Shown piece by piece: positions 42,911 to 51,739 of a stretch of DNA of 64,000 bases (its first letter is position 1; each line of letters opens with the position of its first letter). The notes beneath the pieces are model-generated. The model was not told the DNA's origin and did not search any database. It was given only the letters and a program-made list of their open reading frames with translations. The position numbers and the translations under genes are program-made. Where the stretch lies: NCBI RefSeq assembly GCF_041477585.1, contig NZ_JBGNYA010000001.1, positions 310,001 to 374,000 of the forward strand, in the 5' to 3' direction. Origin of the DNA: Halobellus sp. MBLA0158. Its GTDB lineage: Archaea; Halobacteriota; Halobacteria; Halobacteriales; Haloferacaceae.

Positions 42911-43906
42911 ATGGACGCCTACGACCTGATCACCCGGAACGTCTCCGAGGTGGTCACAGACGAGGAAGTGCGCGCGCTAGCCGACTCCCCGGACGGAAAG
43001 CGGGCGTACGTGGGCTACGAGCCCTCCGGCGTCCTCCACATCGGCCACATGCTGACCGCGAACAAGCTCATCGAGCTCCAGGAGGCGGGCTTCGAGGTCG
43101 TCGTCCTCCTGGCCGACGTCCACGCCTACCTCAACGACAAGGGGACCTTCGAGGAGATCCGCGAGACGGCGACGCGGATGCAAGAGCAGTTCGTCGCCTA
43201 CGGGCTCGAAGAGTCACAGACGGAGTTCGTGCTCGGCTCGGAGTTCCAGCTCGACGAGGAGTACATCCTCGACCTCCACGCGCTCGAACTGGAGACGTCG
43301 CTCTCGCGGGCCGAGCGCGCGATGGCCGAGATCGCCAGCGGCGACGGCGCGACGGTCGCCCAGGCCGTCTACCCGCTGATGCAGGCGCTGGACATCGTCT
43401 ACCTCGACGTCGACCTCGCGATCGGCGGGATGGAACAGCGGAAGGTCCACATGCTCGCTCGCGACGCCCTCCCGAGCATCGACGCCGACGCGCCGACCTG
43501 TCTGCACACGCCGCTGATCGCCGATCTGACCACCGGCGTCGGGAAGATGTCGAGCTCCGAGGGGCTCTCGCTCTCGATGGAGGATTCCGAATCGGACATC
43601 GAAGAGAAGGTCAACAAGGCCTACTGCCCGCCGACGGCCGATCCCGATCCGACCGACGACGGCGAGGAGCGGGAGAATCCCGTCCTCCAGATCTTCGAGT
43701 ACCACGTCTTCCCGCGCTTCGGCGAGGTCGTCGTCGAGCGGCCCGAGAAGTACGGCGGCGACCTGATCTACGACGCCTACGCGGACCTCGAAGCCGACCT
43801 CGAATCCGGCGAGCTCCACCCGGCGGACGCCAAGGGCGCGCTTGCGACCTACCTGAACGATCTGATCGCGCCCGGCCGCGAGAAGATCCGGGAGCAGCGG
43901 AACTGA
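42911..43906 (+). CDS. tyrS: Tyrosyl-tRNA synthetase
   Basis: Class I aminoacyl-tRNA synthetase of 331 residues, archaeal/eukaryal type. The HIGH signature is at 43-46 (GVLHIGHMLTANKL), and the second signature is KMSSS in GVGKMSSSEGLSLS. Tyrosine-site residues appear in GYEPSG and in YPLMQALDIVYLDVDLAIGGMEQRK. ATG 42911 is the supported start; a longer upstream frame is Arg-rich nonsense. CATATG near 42880 may be the TATA box. Confidence 0.96.
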   Translation: MDAYDLITRNVSEVVTDEEVRALADSPDGKRAYVGYEPSGVLHIGHMLTANKLIELQEAGFEVVVLLADVHAYLNDKGTFEEIRETATRMQEQFVAYGLEESQTEFVLGSEFQLDEEYILDLHALELETSLSRAERAMAEIASGDGATVAQAVYPLMQALDIVYLDVDLAIGGMEQRKVHMLARDALPSIDADAPTCLHTPLIADLTTGVGKMSSSEGLSLSMEDSESDIEEKVNKAYCPPTADPDPTDDGEERENPVLQIFEYHVFPRFGEVVVERPEKYGGDLIYDAYADLEADLESGELHPADAKGALATYLNDLIAPGREKIREQRN

Positions 43907-43919
43907 GACCGGTCCCCGA

Positions 43920-44651
43920 TCAGGCGTCCATCGCGGCTTCGAGCGTGAACGTGCCCTCGTAGAGCGCGGTCCCGACGACCACGGCGGCCGCGCCGGCCTC
44001 TCGGAGCGCACGGACGTCGTCGAGCGAGGCGACGCCGCCGGAGGCGACGACGGGGATGTCGACCGCCTCGACGACGCGCCGGGTCACGCCGGCCTGGACG
44101 CCCTCGTGTCGGCCCTCGACGTCGACGTCGGTGAAGAGGATCGCGCCGGCCCCGAGGTCCTCGTAGCGGGCGGCGGCCTCGGCGGGGTCGAGGCCCGTGC
44201 TCTCGGTCCAGCCCGAGACGACGACCTCGCCGTCCTTGGCGTCGAGGCTCACCATCACGCGGCCCGGGTGGGAGTCCGAAATCGCTTCGACCAGGTCGGG
44301 CTCCTCGACGGCCGCAGTGCCGAGGATCACGCGCTCGACGCCGCGGTCGAGCAGGTCCGTCGCGTCCTCGCGGGTCCGGATGCCGCCGCCGAGCTGGACC
44401 GGGACGTCGACGGCCTCGACGACGGCCTCGACGGCGTCTGCGTTCTGCCGCTCGCCCTCGAAGGCGCCGTCGAGGTCGACGAGGTGGAGCGTCTCCGCGC
44501 CCGCCTCGACCCACCGGCGGGCCGCCGCGACGGGGTCGCCGTAGCGCTTCTCGGTGCCGCGTTCGCCCTGGACGAGCTGGACGACCTCGCCGTCCTGCAT
44601 ATCGACGGCGGGGACGACCTCGAAGGCGGGGAAGGGGTCGGTGTCGGACAT
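43920..44651 (-). CDS. hisA: ProFAR isomerase (HisA)
   Basis: TIM-barrel isomerase of 243 residues in histidine synthesis. It starts with FEVVPAVDMQDGEVVQLVQGERG and includes the first catalytic Asp region VDMQDG, QLGGGIRTREDATDLLDRGVERVILGT, the second catalytic Asp in LFTDVDVEGRHEG and PVVASGGVASLDD. It converges on tyrS with a 13-nt gap. The length is normal for HisA. Confidence 0.97.
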   Translation of the reverse strand: MSDTDPFPAFEVVPAVDMQDGEVVQLVQGERGTEKRYGDPVAAARRWVEAGAETLHLVDLDGAFEGERQNADAVEAVVEAVDVPVQLGGGIRTREDATDLLDRGVERVILGTAAVEEPDLVEAISDSHPGRVMVSLDAKDGEVVVSGWTESTGLDPAEAAARYEDLGAGAILFTDVDVEGRHEGVQAGVTRRVVEAVDIPVVASGGVASLDDVRALREAGAAAVVVGTALYEGTFTLEAAMDA

Positions 44652-44739
44652 AGCCGCCCCTCGGCGGGGCAGCGGCCTAAAGTCTCCGTCTCGGTCTCCG
44701 GAACGTCGCAGTCGCTGGAGCGAGCGGCCGCGTGGTCGC

Positions 44740-44970
44740 TCACTCCGTGAGCGGGAGGAGGATCCCGAACACGAACGGCGAGAGGAGCGCGAGCGCCACG
44801 CCGAGCCACTCCGCGTCGACGAGCAGGGCGTGCTCCCAGGCGGGGACCGCCATACCGGTGCTCGCGAGGGCGAACTCGCCGAGCGCGCCGAAGGCGAACA
44901 GGCCGAGACCGAAGAGGGTGCTGCGTTTCGTGAGCGTCGGGTAGTCGATGTCGCCGTAGCGTCCTGCCAT
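44740..44970 (-). CDS. Small haloarchaeal membrane protein, two helices
   Basis: A 76-residue protein starting MAGRYGDIDYPTLTKRSTLFGLGLFAFGALGE, with two membrane helices (LFGLGLFAFGALGEFAL and LGVALALLSPFVFGILLPL). The type is common in haloarchaea and has no known function. The start at 44970 is preferred; a longer frame to 45057 has no conserved-looking sequence. It diverges from another small membrane protein at 45082. Confidence 0.65.
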   Translation of the reverse strand: MAGRYGDIDYPTLTKRSTLFGLGLFAFGALGEFALASTGMAVPAWEHALLVDAEWLGVALALLSPFVFGILLPLTE

Positions 44971-45081
44971 AGTCGACTGATTCGGCAAGTCCGTCTTATC
45001 GGTTCCGTTCGGGCGGCGAGCGCCGTGCAACGAACCGAGCCGAACCGAAAGGCCCACAATGGCATACGGCGAGCGGCCGGT

Positions 45082-45351
45082 ATGTCGAGTACACTCGCCG
45101 AACTCGCGCCCGAACTGCTCGAAGTCCTCGTGTTCGGACTGGGATCGGCCGGGCTGTCCGTCGTCGGCGTCGCTGTCGAGCGCTTCGCCGTGGCGACCGC
45201 ACAGGGCGGCGAGGTCGGCCTCGGAGTGTGGGCCGCCGTGATGGGCGCCGTCGCGCTGTACTTCGCGTACTACGTGGCGGCGGACAAGGTCGTCCCCGCG
45301 TGGAGCGAACTCAAGCGCGCGGCGGGCGGCGCGTCCGCCCGCACCGAGTGA
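45082..45351 (+). CDS. Small haloarchaeal membrane protein, two helices
   Basis: Protein of 89 residues from ATG 45082 (MSSTLAELAPELLEVLVFGLGSAGLSVVG) with two membrane segments, the second GLGVWAAVMGAVALYFAYYV, then ADKVVPAWSELKRAAGG. The function is unknown. It stands 65 nt before glmM and may share its transcript. Confidence 0.62.
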   Translation: MSSTLAELAPELLEVLVFGLGSAGLSVVGVAVERFAVATAQGGEVGLGVWAAVMGAVALYFAYYVAADKVVPAWSELKRAAGGASARTE

Positions 45352-45416
45352 TCACGGCGGGCGAGGCGGGTCCCCGTTCGCAATCGCTTTCACGACGGCC
45401 CGAAGATGGTCCCACG

Positions 45417-46781
45417 ATGAAACTGTTCGGTTCGAGCGGCACCCGGGGCGTCGTCGGCGACGGCCTGACGCCCGAGTTCGTCCTCCGGGTCGCCCGGGCG
45501 GCCGGGACCGTCTGGGAGGTCGACCGCGCCGTCGTCGCGCGCGACACCCGGACGACCGGCGAGATGCTTTCGAACGCCGCCACGAGCGGGCTCCAGAGCG
45601 TCGGCGTCGACGTGGATCGGCTCGGCCCGACGCCGACGCCCGCGGCGGTCCGCTACGCCGGCACGCACGAACGGCCGGGCATCCTGATCACCGCCTCGCA
45701 CAATCCGCCCGAGTACAACGGCGTGAAGCTCGTCGGCGCCGACGGCGTCGAGCTCTCAGTCGCAGAGCTCGAACGGATCGAAGAGCACGTCCTCGGCGAG
45801 GACTTCTCGACCGCGGCCTGGGACGCCGTCGGCGACGTGCGCGAGGTCGAGACGGCGAACCGCGAGTACGTCGCAGACCTGCTTTCCGCCGTCGACCGCG
45901 AGGCGATCGCCGCCGCCGACCTCACCGTCGCGCTCGATCCGGGCCACGGCGCGGGCGCACTGACGAGCCCCGAGTTCTTCCGGGAGCTGGGCTGTGAGGT
46001 CGTCACGGTCAACGCGAACCCCGACGGCCACTTCCCCGGTCGGGACTCCGAGCCGGTCGGGTCGAACCTCACGGACCTCAAGTCGCTCGTCGCGGCCGCC
46101 GACGCGGACGTGGGGATCGCCCACGACGGCGACGCCGACCGCGCGGTCTTCGTCGACGAGACGGGGGCGTTCGTCCCCGGGGAGTCCTCGCTGGCCGCGC
46201 TCGCGGCCGAGGCGCTGGAGCCGGGCGACACCGCGGTCGCCGCCGTCAACGTCTCCCAGCGCCTCGTCGACGTCTGTCAGGCGGCCGGCGCCGACCTCGA
46301 ACTGACGCCGATCGGCTCGACGAACATCATCACGCGGATCCGCGAGCTCCGCGCCGCCGGCGAGCACGTCCCCATCGCCGGCGAGGGCAACGGCGGGATC
46401 TTCTTCCCGCCGTACTGGATCGTCCGCGACGGGGCCTACGTCGGCGCGAAGTTCCTCGAACTCGTCGCCGAGCGCCCCGCGAGCGAGGTCGTCGCCCCCT
46501 ACACCGACTACGAGAACGTCCGCGTGAACCTCGGCTACGAGAGCGAGGCCGAACTGGAGGCGATGCTGGCGGCGGCCCGCGAGTACGCCGAGGCGGCCGA
46601 CGCCGAGCCGAACACGAAGGACGGCTACCGCCTCGACTACGGCGACGCGTGGGTGCTCGTCCGCCCCTCGGGGACCGAACCGAAAGTGCGGGTCTACGCC
46701 GAGTCGACGTCGCGAGCGGAGGCACAGGAGCTCGCCGACGAGGCCGCCGACGCGCTCCGCGAGGCGCGCGAGCGGGCGTAG
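45417..46781 (+). CDS. glmM: Phosphoglucosamine mutase / phosphohexomutase
   Basis: Alpha-D-phosphohexomutase of 454 residues. The phosphoserine loop is TASHNPPEYNG (Ser near 93), the metal loop is HDGDADRAVF (about 235), the sugar loop is GEGNGGIFFP and the phosphate-binding end is VRPSGTEPKVRVYAES. It converts hexosamine or hexose 6-phosphate and 1-phosphate forms for UDP-sugar supply to glycoproteins. Haloarchaea have several paralogues, so mannose or glucose specificity cannot be excluded. ATG 45417 is fixed by the start MKLFGSSGTRGVVG. Confidence 0.9.
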   Translation: MKLFGSSGTRGVVGDGLTPEFVLRVARAAGTVWEVDRAVVARDTRTTGEMLSNAATSGLQSVGVDVDRLGPTPTPAAVRYAGTHERPGILITASHNPPEYNGVKLVGADGVELSVAELERIEEHVLGEDFSTAAWDAVGDVREVETANREYVADLLSAVDREAIAAADLTVALDPGHGAGALTSPEFFRELGCEVVTVNANPDGHFPGRDSEPVGSNLTDLKSLVAAADADVGIAHDGDADRAVFVDETGAFVPGESSLAALAAEALEPGDTAVAAVNVSQRLVDVCQAAGADLELTPIGSTNIITRIRELRAAGEHVPIAGEGNGGIFFPPYWIVRDGAYVGAKFLELVAERPASEVVAPYTDYENVRVNLGYESEAELEAMLAAAREYAEAADAEPNTKDGYRLDYGDAWVLVRPSGTEPKVRVYAESTSRAEAQELADEAADALREARERA

Positions 46782-46796
46782 CGGCTCGATCGGCTC

Positions 46797-46878
46797 ATAG
46801 TGATTACTCTCGTCTCTTACCGCCGAACGCCACCCCCGGTAACGGCGTTCGGCGGTAAACAGTGAGAGCAATCACTAT
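46797..46878. repeat. 82-bp composite hairpin / inverted repeat
   Basis: Three nested complementary arms: ATAGTGATT (46797-46805) with AATCACTAT (46870-46878), CTCTC (46807-46811) with GAGAG (46864-46868), and a perfect 15-bp arm TTACCGCCGAACGCC (46817-46831) with its complement at 46844-46858, around a 12-nt loop. It fills the junction of glmM and the leftward gene whose stop codon shares its last base. It could be a bidirectional terminator, a small mobile repeat (MITE) or a structured RNA. Confidence 0.75.
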
Positions 46879-47156
46879 CACAGCGCGAGCACGCCCAGCA
46901 GCGCACAGACCGCGCCCAGCGCGAGCAGGACGAACCCGCGCTCTATGGAGACGTCGTCGCGGCGCCGTTCGGCGGCGTCGGACTCGGGAATCCGGTCCGG
47001 ATCGTCCGCCGGCCCGAGCCGGGCGAGCGCGTCCGAGCGCCCTCGGCCCGCGCGCCGGGTGAGGTGCTCGATCGCCCGACGCGTCCGGAGCGCCCGGGCG
47101 CCGAAGTAAAAAGACAGGAGCGCGGCCGCGAAGGCGACCGCCGAGACGACCACCAT
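46878..47156 (-). CDS. Small two-helix membrane protein
   Basis: Protein of 92 residues with a membrane helix at each end (SAVAFAAALLSFYFGARAL and GFVLLALGAVCALLGVLAL) separated by a charged loop of about 50 residues. The start at 47156 overlaps the stop of the upstream coiled-coil gene by one base, so both are probably translated together. The longer upstream frame is an Arg/Pro-rich shadow. Function unknown. Confidence 0.65.
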   Translation of the reverse strand: MVVVSAVAFAAALLSFYFGARALRTRRAIEHLTRRAGRGRSDALARLGPADDPDRIPESDAAERRRDDVSIERGFVLLALGAVCALLGVLAL

Positions 47157-48364
47157 CAGCCCGAGCCCGTCTGTGCGGCCGCGGACTCGCTTTCGTCCAG
47201 CGCGGTCGCGAGCCGCTCGCGGGCGTCGCGGAGGCGGTCCAGCTCCGCCGCGACGGCGCCCGTCTGGACGCGCTCGCGGGTCGCGGCGTCGAGTTCCTCG
47301 TGGGCCCGGAGCGCGAATCGGAGGTCCGCGTAGTCCTCGCGGCGGGTCAGGTCCCGGACCTCTCGGAGCCGCGCGACCGTCTCCTCGCTCGCGAACCGGC
47401 CGAGGAGCGAGATCGCCTCGACCGCCCACGCCCGGAGTGTCCCCGCGGACGGCGGCGGCAGGGCGATCGAGAGCGGGTCGGCAGAGAGCCGTTCGAGGAA
47501 CGTCCGGTGGACCGCGACGTTGGTCTGGAGCGCCGCCGGATCCTCGGCGTAGTGATCCAGTTTCGAGCCGGTGTACTCCGCGTACTCCAGGAGCGTCGGG
47601 ACCGGCTCGTCGGCGTCGGGGCTCTCGCGGGCGAACTGCCGGAGGTCCCGCGGCGGCGAGCGGAAGTCCACCAGGGGGAACGACTCGGCGCGCTCCAGGA
47701 GGCCGATCACGGCCGCGATCGACGCCGACTCGTAGAACGTCACGAACTCCTCGCGGACGGCCTCGTTGTACGCCGCGATCGGCTCGCGGAGCTCCTCGAC
47801 GGGGGCGTCGAGGTCGGCGTCGGCGAAGGCCAGCACCTCCTCGCGGGACTCGATCGCGTCGTCGAGGTCCGAGAGCCGGAGCTTCGCGTCCCGACGCGCC
47901 TTCGAGAGTGCCTCTTCCGTCTCCTCTCGCCGGTCGAGGAGGTCGACGTACTCGCCCGCCGGTTCGAGGTCCGCGCGGGCGCCGGCGAAGTCGTCGTCGC
48001 TGAGTCGGCGGCGGTCCATCCGCTCGGCGGCCGCCTCGAAGGCCTCGCTCGCGGGGACCGACTCGGGCAGGTCCTCGACAAGCCCGAGGAAGCGGTCCTG
48101 GAACTCCACGTAGGCCTGGAAGTCGCCCGTGCCCGTCGCGGAGTCCTCGTAGCGGTCGAGCAGTCGGACGGCCTTCCGGTAGGCGTCGGCGGCCTCGACG
48201 ACCGAGTCCTCGCCGACGTCAGCGATGCGCTCTTCGACCGCGTCGCGCCGCTCCCGCGCCTCGCCGAGCGCGTCGAGGCAGTCCTCGACGTCGGCCAGGA
48301 GCGCTTCCATCCGCGCTTCGGGGTCGGCCTCGGCGTCGGCGTCGACCGATTCGGATCCGGACAT
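47156..48364 (-). CDS. Large helical/coiled-coil haloarchaeal protein, unknown function
   Basis: Acidic cytosolic protein of 402 residues, almost entirely helical with long coiled-coil stretches (for example ARMEALLADVEDCLDALGEA and KARRDAKLRLSDLDDAIESREEVLAF). It resembles a haloarchaea-specific family without assigned role. It lies 6 nt downstream of hisI and overlaps the small membrane gene by one base, giving a hisI-coiled-coil-membrane unit. Confidence 0.7.
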   Translation of the reverse strand: MSGSESVDADAEADPEARMEALLADVEDCLDALGEARERRDAVEERIADVGEDSVVEAADAYRKAVRLLDRYEDSATGTGDFQAYVEFQDRFLGLVEDLPESVPASEAFEAAAERMDRRRLSDDDFAGARADLEPAGEYVDLLDRREETEEALSKARRDAKLRLSDLDDAIESREEVLAFADADLDAPVEELREPIAAYNEAVREEFVTFYESASIAAVIGLLERAESFPLVDFRSPPRDLRQFARESPDADEPVPTLLEYAEYTGSKLDHYAEDPAALQTNVAVHRTFLERLSADPLSIALPPPSAGTLRAWAVEAISLLGRFASEETVARLREVRDLTRREDYADLRFALRAHEELDAATRERVQTGAVAAELDRLRDARERLATALDESESAAAQTGSG

Positions 48365-48370
48365 CGGGAC

Positions 48371-48739
48371 TCACTCGTAGACCGCGTCGGGGTCGAAGAC
48401 GCGCTCGCCGACGGTCTCGCCGTCGACCGTGCGGTAGAAGCACGAGCGGTGGCCCGTGTGGCAGGCGCCGCCGGTCTGGTCGACGAGGTAGAGGAGCGTG
48501 TCGGCGTCGCAGTCGACGCGGATCTCCCGCACGTCCTGGGTGTGGCCGCTGGTGGCGCCCTTCTCCCAGAGCTCCTCGCGGCTGCGTGAGTAGTAGTGCG
48601 CCCGGCCGGTCTCGCGGGTGCGTTCGAGCGCCTCGGGCGAGACGTACGCCAGCATCAGCACCTCGCCGGAGTCGGCGTCCTGTGCGACGGCGGGGACGAG
48701 GCCGTCCTCGCCGAAGTCGACCGCGACGTCATCTGTCAT
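48371..48739 (-). CDS. hisI: Phosphoribosyl-AMP cyclohydrolase
   Basis: Third step of histidine synthesis, 122 residues. It has the metal-binding [11 protein letters not shown] and the zinc site [14 protein letters not shown], plus [22 protein letters not shown]-type substrate segments. It is a stand-alone HisI without fused HisE. It starts a short leftward transcript with two genes of unknown function behind it. Confidence 0.96.
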   Translation of the reverse strand: MTDDVAVDFGEDGLVPAVAQDADSGEVLMLAYVSPEALERTRETGRAHYYSRSREELWEKGATSGHTQDVREIRVDCDADTLLYLVDQTGGACHTGHRSCFYRTVDGETVGERVFDPDAVYE

Positions 48740-48799
48740 TGCTCCGATGTCGGCGAGGGCGGCCGATAGGTCTTTTGCCCCCGTCGGCGGGGGCGTCCC

Positions 48800-49813
48800 C
48801 TACACGATGCCCAGCGCGCCGAGCACGCCGAAGACGACGTCGCCGTAGGTGAACGCGACGACCGTGCCGACGAACATCGGGACGATGAACGGGATGCCCG
48901 GCGAGATCCACACCCGGTCGCGCTCGGCGACGATCGCGAGGCCGCCGCGGAGCTTCTCGGGCGTCGTGCCGTACGCCGAGCCCTCGATGTCGTCGAGGAA
49001 CGCCTCGGCGCCCCACTCGTCGTCCGGGTCGACCGCGACTGGCTCGGCGTCGCCGTCGGTCGCTTCTGGCTCCGGTGTCGCGTCGGCTTCGTCGCCTCCG
49101 TCGCCTCCGTCGCCGACGGCGCCGTCGGTGGCCGGATACGTCGCGTCGATGCTCGCCGGATCGCGGAACGCCTCGGGATCCTCGCGGAGGTCCGAGAGCG
49201 ACGCGCCGCGCCAGCGGAGGTACATCCGCAGGGCGTCGAGGTCGAGGCCGGACCTCGAAAAGCCGTCGGGCGTCTCGAAGAGCCGGCCGTGCGCCGTCGA
49301 GAGGTCCGCGACGTCGACCCGGCGGCCGAGGAAGCCCACCGGGAACCGGAAGTCGCCGTCCAGCAGATTCCGCCCCGCGATGCCGAGCGGGTAGGCGATC
49401 GCGAGGACGACCGTGTTCGTGAGGACGGTCATCGAGAAGACCCCGAGCGTGGTCACGACCACCGGGAGCGTGAAGCCCGAGAAGTAGTACGTTGGGAACG
49501 TCGGGAGCAGGATGGCGATGGTGATGAGCGCCTTCGCGTCGGCGCCGCCGAAGCCGCCGACCAGCCAGAACAGGTAGGCGATCGGCGCGACGATGAAGAG
49601 GCTGATCGCGACGCGGACGAAGAACAGCAGGTCGCCCGGCGCCGCGAGCGAGAGGTGCGAGAGCGCGTCCCACGCGAGGAGCGCGACGCCCAACGCGACG
49701 AGGGGGTACCAGGTCCGGCTGGGCACCCGCCGCGTCTCGACGTCGCGCCACGCCGCCCACCCCAGGACGGGCACGACGACCAGGCGGAGGATGTCGGGTA
49801 CGCTGGCGAACAT
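48800..49813 (-). CDS. Archaeal prepilin peptidase (A24 family, PibD/FlaK-like) with large acidic insert
   Basis: Membrane aspartic protease of 337 residues that would trim type IV pilin or archaellin signal peptides. The catalytic Asp residues are D24 (AAWRDVETRRVP) and D92 in GGFGGADAK, the GxGD-type motif. Hydrophobic segments flank a cytoplasmic insert (about 152-300) with Asp/Glu/Gly low-complexity sequence. A final membrane pair ends FTYGDVVFGVLGALGIV. No pilin gene is adjacent. Confidence 0.85.
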   Translation of the reverse strand: MFASVPDILRLVVVPVLGWAAWRDVETRRVPSRTWYPLVALGVALLAWDALSHLSLAAPGDLLFFVRVAISLFIVAPIAYLFWLVGGFGGADAKALITIAILLPTFPTYYFSGFTLPVVVTTLGVFSMTVLTNTVVLAIAYPLGIAGRNLLDGDFRFPVGFLGRRVDVADLSTAHGRLFETPDGFSRSGLDLDALRMYLRWRGASLSDLREDPEAFRDPASIDATYPATDGAVGDGGDGGDEADATPEPEATDGDAEPVAVDPDDEWGAEAFLDDIEGSAYGTTPEKLRGGLAIVAERDRVWISPGIPFIVPMFVGTVVAFTYGDVVFGVLGALGIV

Positions 49814-49870
49814 ACAGGGGAAGCGAACCCGGGGGAGTTGTAGTTTGCGTCTGACGGCCCCCGCGCTCGG

Positions 49871-50074
49871 CTATCGACCGAGGAGCCCCGAGAGCCGTTC
49901 GTACCCGCCGTGGTACGCGAAGAGATACCCCAGCGGGACGGCGACGGCGGCCGCGACGCCGACGAAGTACAGCTGCGAGAACGGGTCCGGCGGGAACAGC
50001 AGCGCCGCGGCGAGGTCGGCGGCGATGACCGCCGCGAAGAAGAAGATCCCAAAGCGCACGAGCCGTTCGTCCAT
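49871..50074 (-). CDS. Small two-helix membrane protein
   Basis: A 67-residue protein starting MDERLVRFGIFFFAAVIAADL with a second helix LYFVGVAAAVAVPLGYLFAY and ending YERLSGLLGR. It starts 20 nt after the DUF5783-like gene on the same strand. Function unknown. The start at 50074 is used since further upstream only an antisense frame exists. Confidence 0.6.
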   Translation of the reverse strand: MDERLVRFGIFFFAAVIAADLAAALLFPPDPFSQLYFVGVAAAVAVPLGYLFAYHGGYERLSGLLGR

Positions 50075-50094
50075 CCGAACCCTCTCCTCCTCGC

Positions 50095-50418
50095 CTACTC
50101 GGAGTCGTCCAGCCCGAAGACGTTGCGGTGCTCCGCGCGGAGCTCCGAGAGGTACTCTTCTAAGACCGCCGAGAGCTTCTCGTCGTCGACGATGACCGCC
50201 GTCAGGCGCTCTGTGGGGTTCTCGGGGAGCTCGATCCGGAAGTCGCCGTCCTCGTAGAAGGGCTCGGACTCGTTGAGGATCTGCTGGTCGATGGCGTGGA
50301 TCAGCTCGGAGTCGTACTGCTCGTTCATCGTCTCGAAGGCGTTCTTGTACGCGCGCTGGAGCTCGGCGAAGTAGTTCGCGTACTTGTCTTCGAACTTCTC
50401 GGGGTCGAAGTCGGCCAT
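50095..50418 (-). CDS. Conserved haloarchaeal protein, DUF5783-like
   Basis: Protein of 107 residues starting MADFDPEKFEDKYANYFAELQRAYKNAF and containing QYDSELIHAIDQQILNESEPFYEDGDFRIELPE. It is a compact acidic helical protein of a haloarchaeal family, function unknown. It leads a two-gene leftward unit with the small membrane protein at 49871. ATG 50418 is chosen; a start 9 codons earlier has no conserved-looking sequence. Confidence 0.72.
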   Translation of the reverse strand: MADFDPEKFEDKYANYFAELQRAYKNAFETMNEQYDSELIHAIDQQILNESEPFYEDGDFRIELPENPTERLTAVIVDDEKLSAVLEEYLSELRAEHRNVFGLDDSE

Positions 50419-50540
50419 ACGCACTCTTGGCTGCGGCCGGTACAAACCGGTTTTGTGTCCCCCGCGTCGGCCGCGGCGACGTCGGCACGCCCGGCCGCGA
50501 GTCCCCCACGTATTTGACGCGTCACCGACTGGTCGCGGGT

Positions 50541-51653
50541 ATGAGCGTCGCCGGAAGTATGAACGGCCTCGAGATCACCCTCCGACTGCTCGCTGGCGTC
50601 GCGCTGATCCTCGCGAACGGCTTCTTCGTCGCCATCGAGTTCGCGCTCACGCGCGTCCGGCAGTACCCCGAATCCGAGTTCGACGAGCCGGGGCTGCGCC
50701 GGGCGTGGGAGATGACAGACGACCTCGAAATCTACCTCACGAGCTGTCAGGTCGGGATCACCGCCTCCAGCATCGCGGTCGGGATCGTCGCCGAGCCGGC
50801 GCTGGCGACGCTCTTCGATCCGTACTTCGAGTCGACGGTGCTCGCGTCGGTCGGCGCGGGCGGGATCATCGCGTTCCTGATCATCAATCTCCTGCACCTC
50901 ACCCACGGCGAGCAGACGCCGACGTACCTGGGCGTCGAGCGCTCGAAGTTCGTCGCGCGCCACGGCGCGACCCCGCTGTACTGGTTCGCGAAGCTCATCG
51001 CGCCGATCATCGCCGTCGGCGACGGCGTCGCCAAGTGGACGCTCAAGCTGTTCGGCGTCGAGATGACGGGCGCGTGGCTGGAGGCCGAGACCGACGCGAT
51101 CGAGTCGCGGGCGGACCTCCGACACGAACTCGGGTCGGTCCTCGAACGCGGAGACCTGCCCGAGGAGCGCCGCGAGGAGGTTCTCAACGCCCTCGACGTC
51201 GGCGAGCGGGCGATCGCGGACGCGATGACCCCGGTCGAGGAGATCGTCTTCCTCTCGACGGAGGTCCCGATCGAGGAGAACCTCGACCGGATCGGCTCGA
51301 ACCCCCACACGCGCCTGCCGCTCGTCGGCGCGGACCCGAGCGACTTCCGCGGGATCGTCTACGTGCCGGCGGTCGTCGGGAACGTGGACGCACTCCGGGA
51401 CGGGACGACGAGCCTAGCTGAGATCGCGGCGCCGCCGATGACGCTGGCGGCAGACACACACATCAGCGACGCGGTCGATCAGTTCCAGGTCGAGCGCCAG
51501 GAGCTCGCCCTGGTCGTCGAGGACGGCGACGTGGTCGGGCTCTTGACCGCGACCGACGCCTTCGAGGCCGTGATGGGCGACTTAGAAGACCCGCTCGACG
51601 TCGAGGCCGACCGCAGCGACGACCACCCGGTCTCGCCCGACGAGAGCGGGTGA
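50541..51653 (+). CDS. CNNM/CorC-type membrane protein with CBS domains
   Basis: Protein of 370 residues with a DUF21 transmembrane domain: LRLLAGVALILANGFFVAIEFALTRV, TSCQVGITASSIAVGIVAEPALATLF, and IIAFLIINLLHLTHGEQTPTYLGV. Two CBS motifs follow (MTPVEEIVFLSTEVPIEENLD and AADTHISDAVDQFQVERQELALVVEDGDVVGLLT). Relatives transport or sense magnesium and other cations, or are called hemolysin-like. CBS domains often bind adenosine nucleotides. GTATTTGACG about 25 nt before ATG 50541 is the likely TATA box. Confidence 0.9.
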   Translation: MSVAGSMNGLEITLRLLAGVALILANGFFVAIEFALTRVRQYPESEFDEPGLRRAWEMTDDLEIYLTSCQVGITASSIAVGIVAEPALATLFDPYFESTVLASVGAGGIIAFLIINLLHLTHGEQTPTYLGVERSKFVARHGATPLYWFAKLIAPIIAVGDGVAKWTLKLFGVEMTGAWLEAETDAIESRADLRHELGSVLERGDLPEERREEVLNALDVGERAIADAMTPVEEIVFLSTEVPIEENLDRIGSNPHTRLPLVGADPSDFRGIVYVPAVVGNVDALRDGTTSLAEIAAPPMTLAADTHISDAVDQFQVERQELALVVEDGDVVGLLTATDAFEAVMGDLEDPLDVEADRSDDHPVSPDESG

Positions 51654-51739
51654 GTGAGCGCGGGAGCGCGCCGCCGCCCGCGGTCGAGGTCGGCGCCGAA
51701 GATGCCACCGTATTTGTGGGTCGGCGTTGATGGGTCCGT

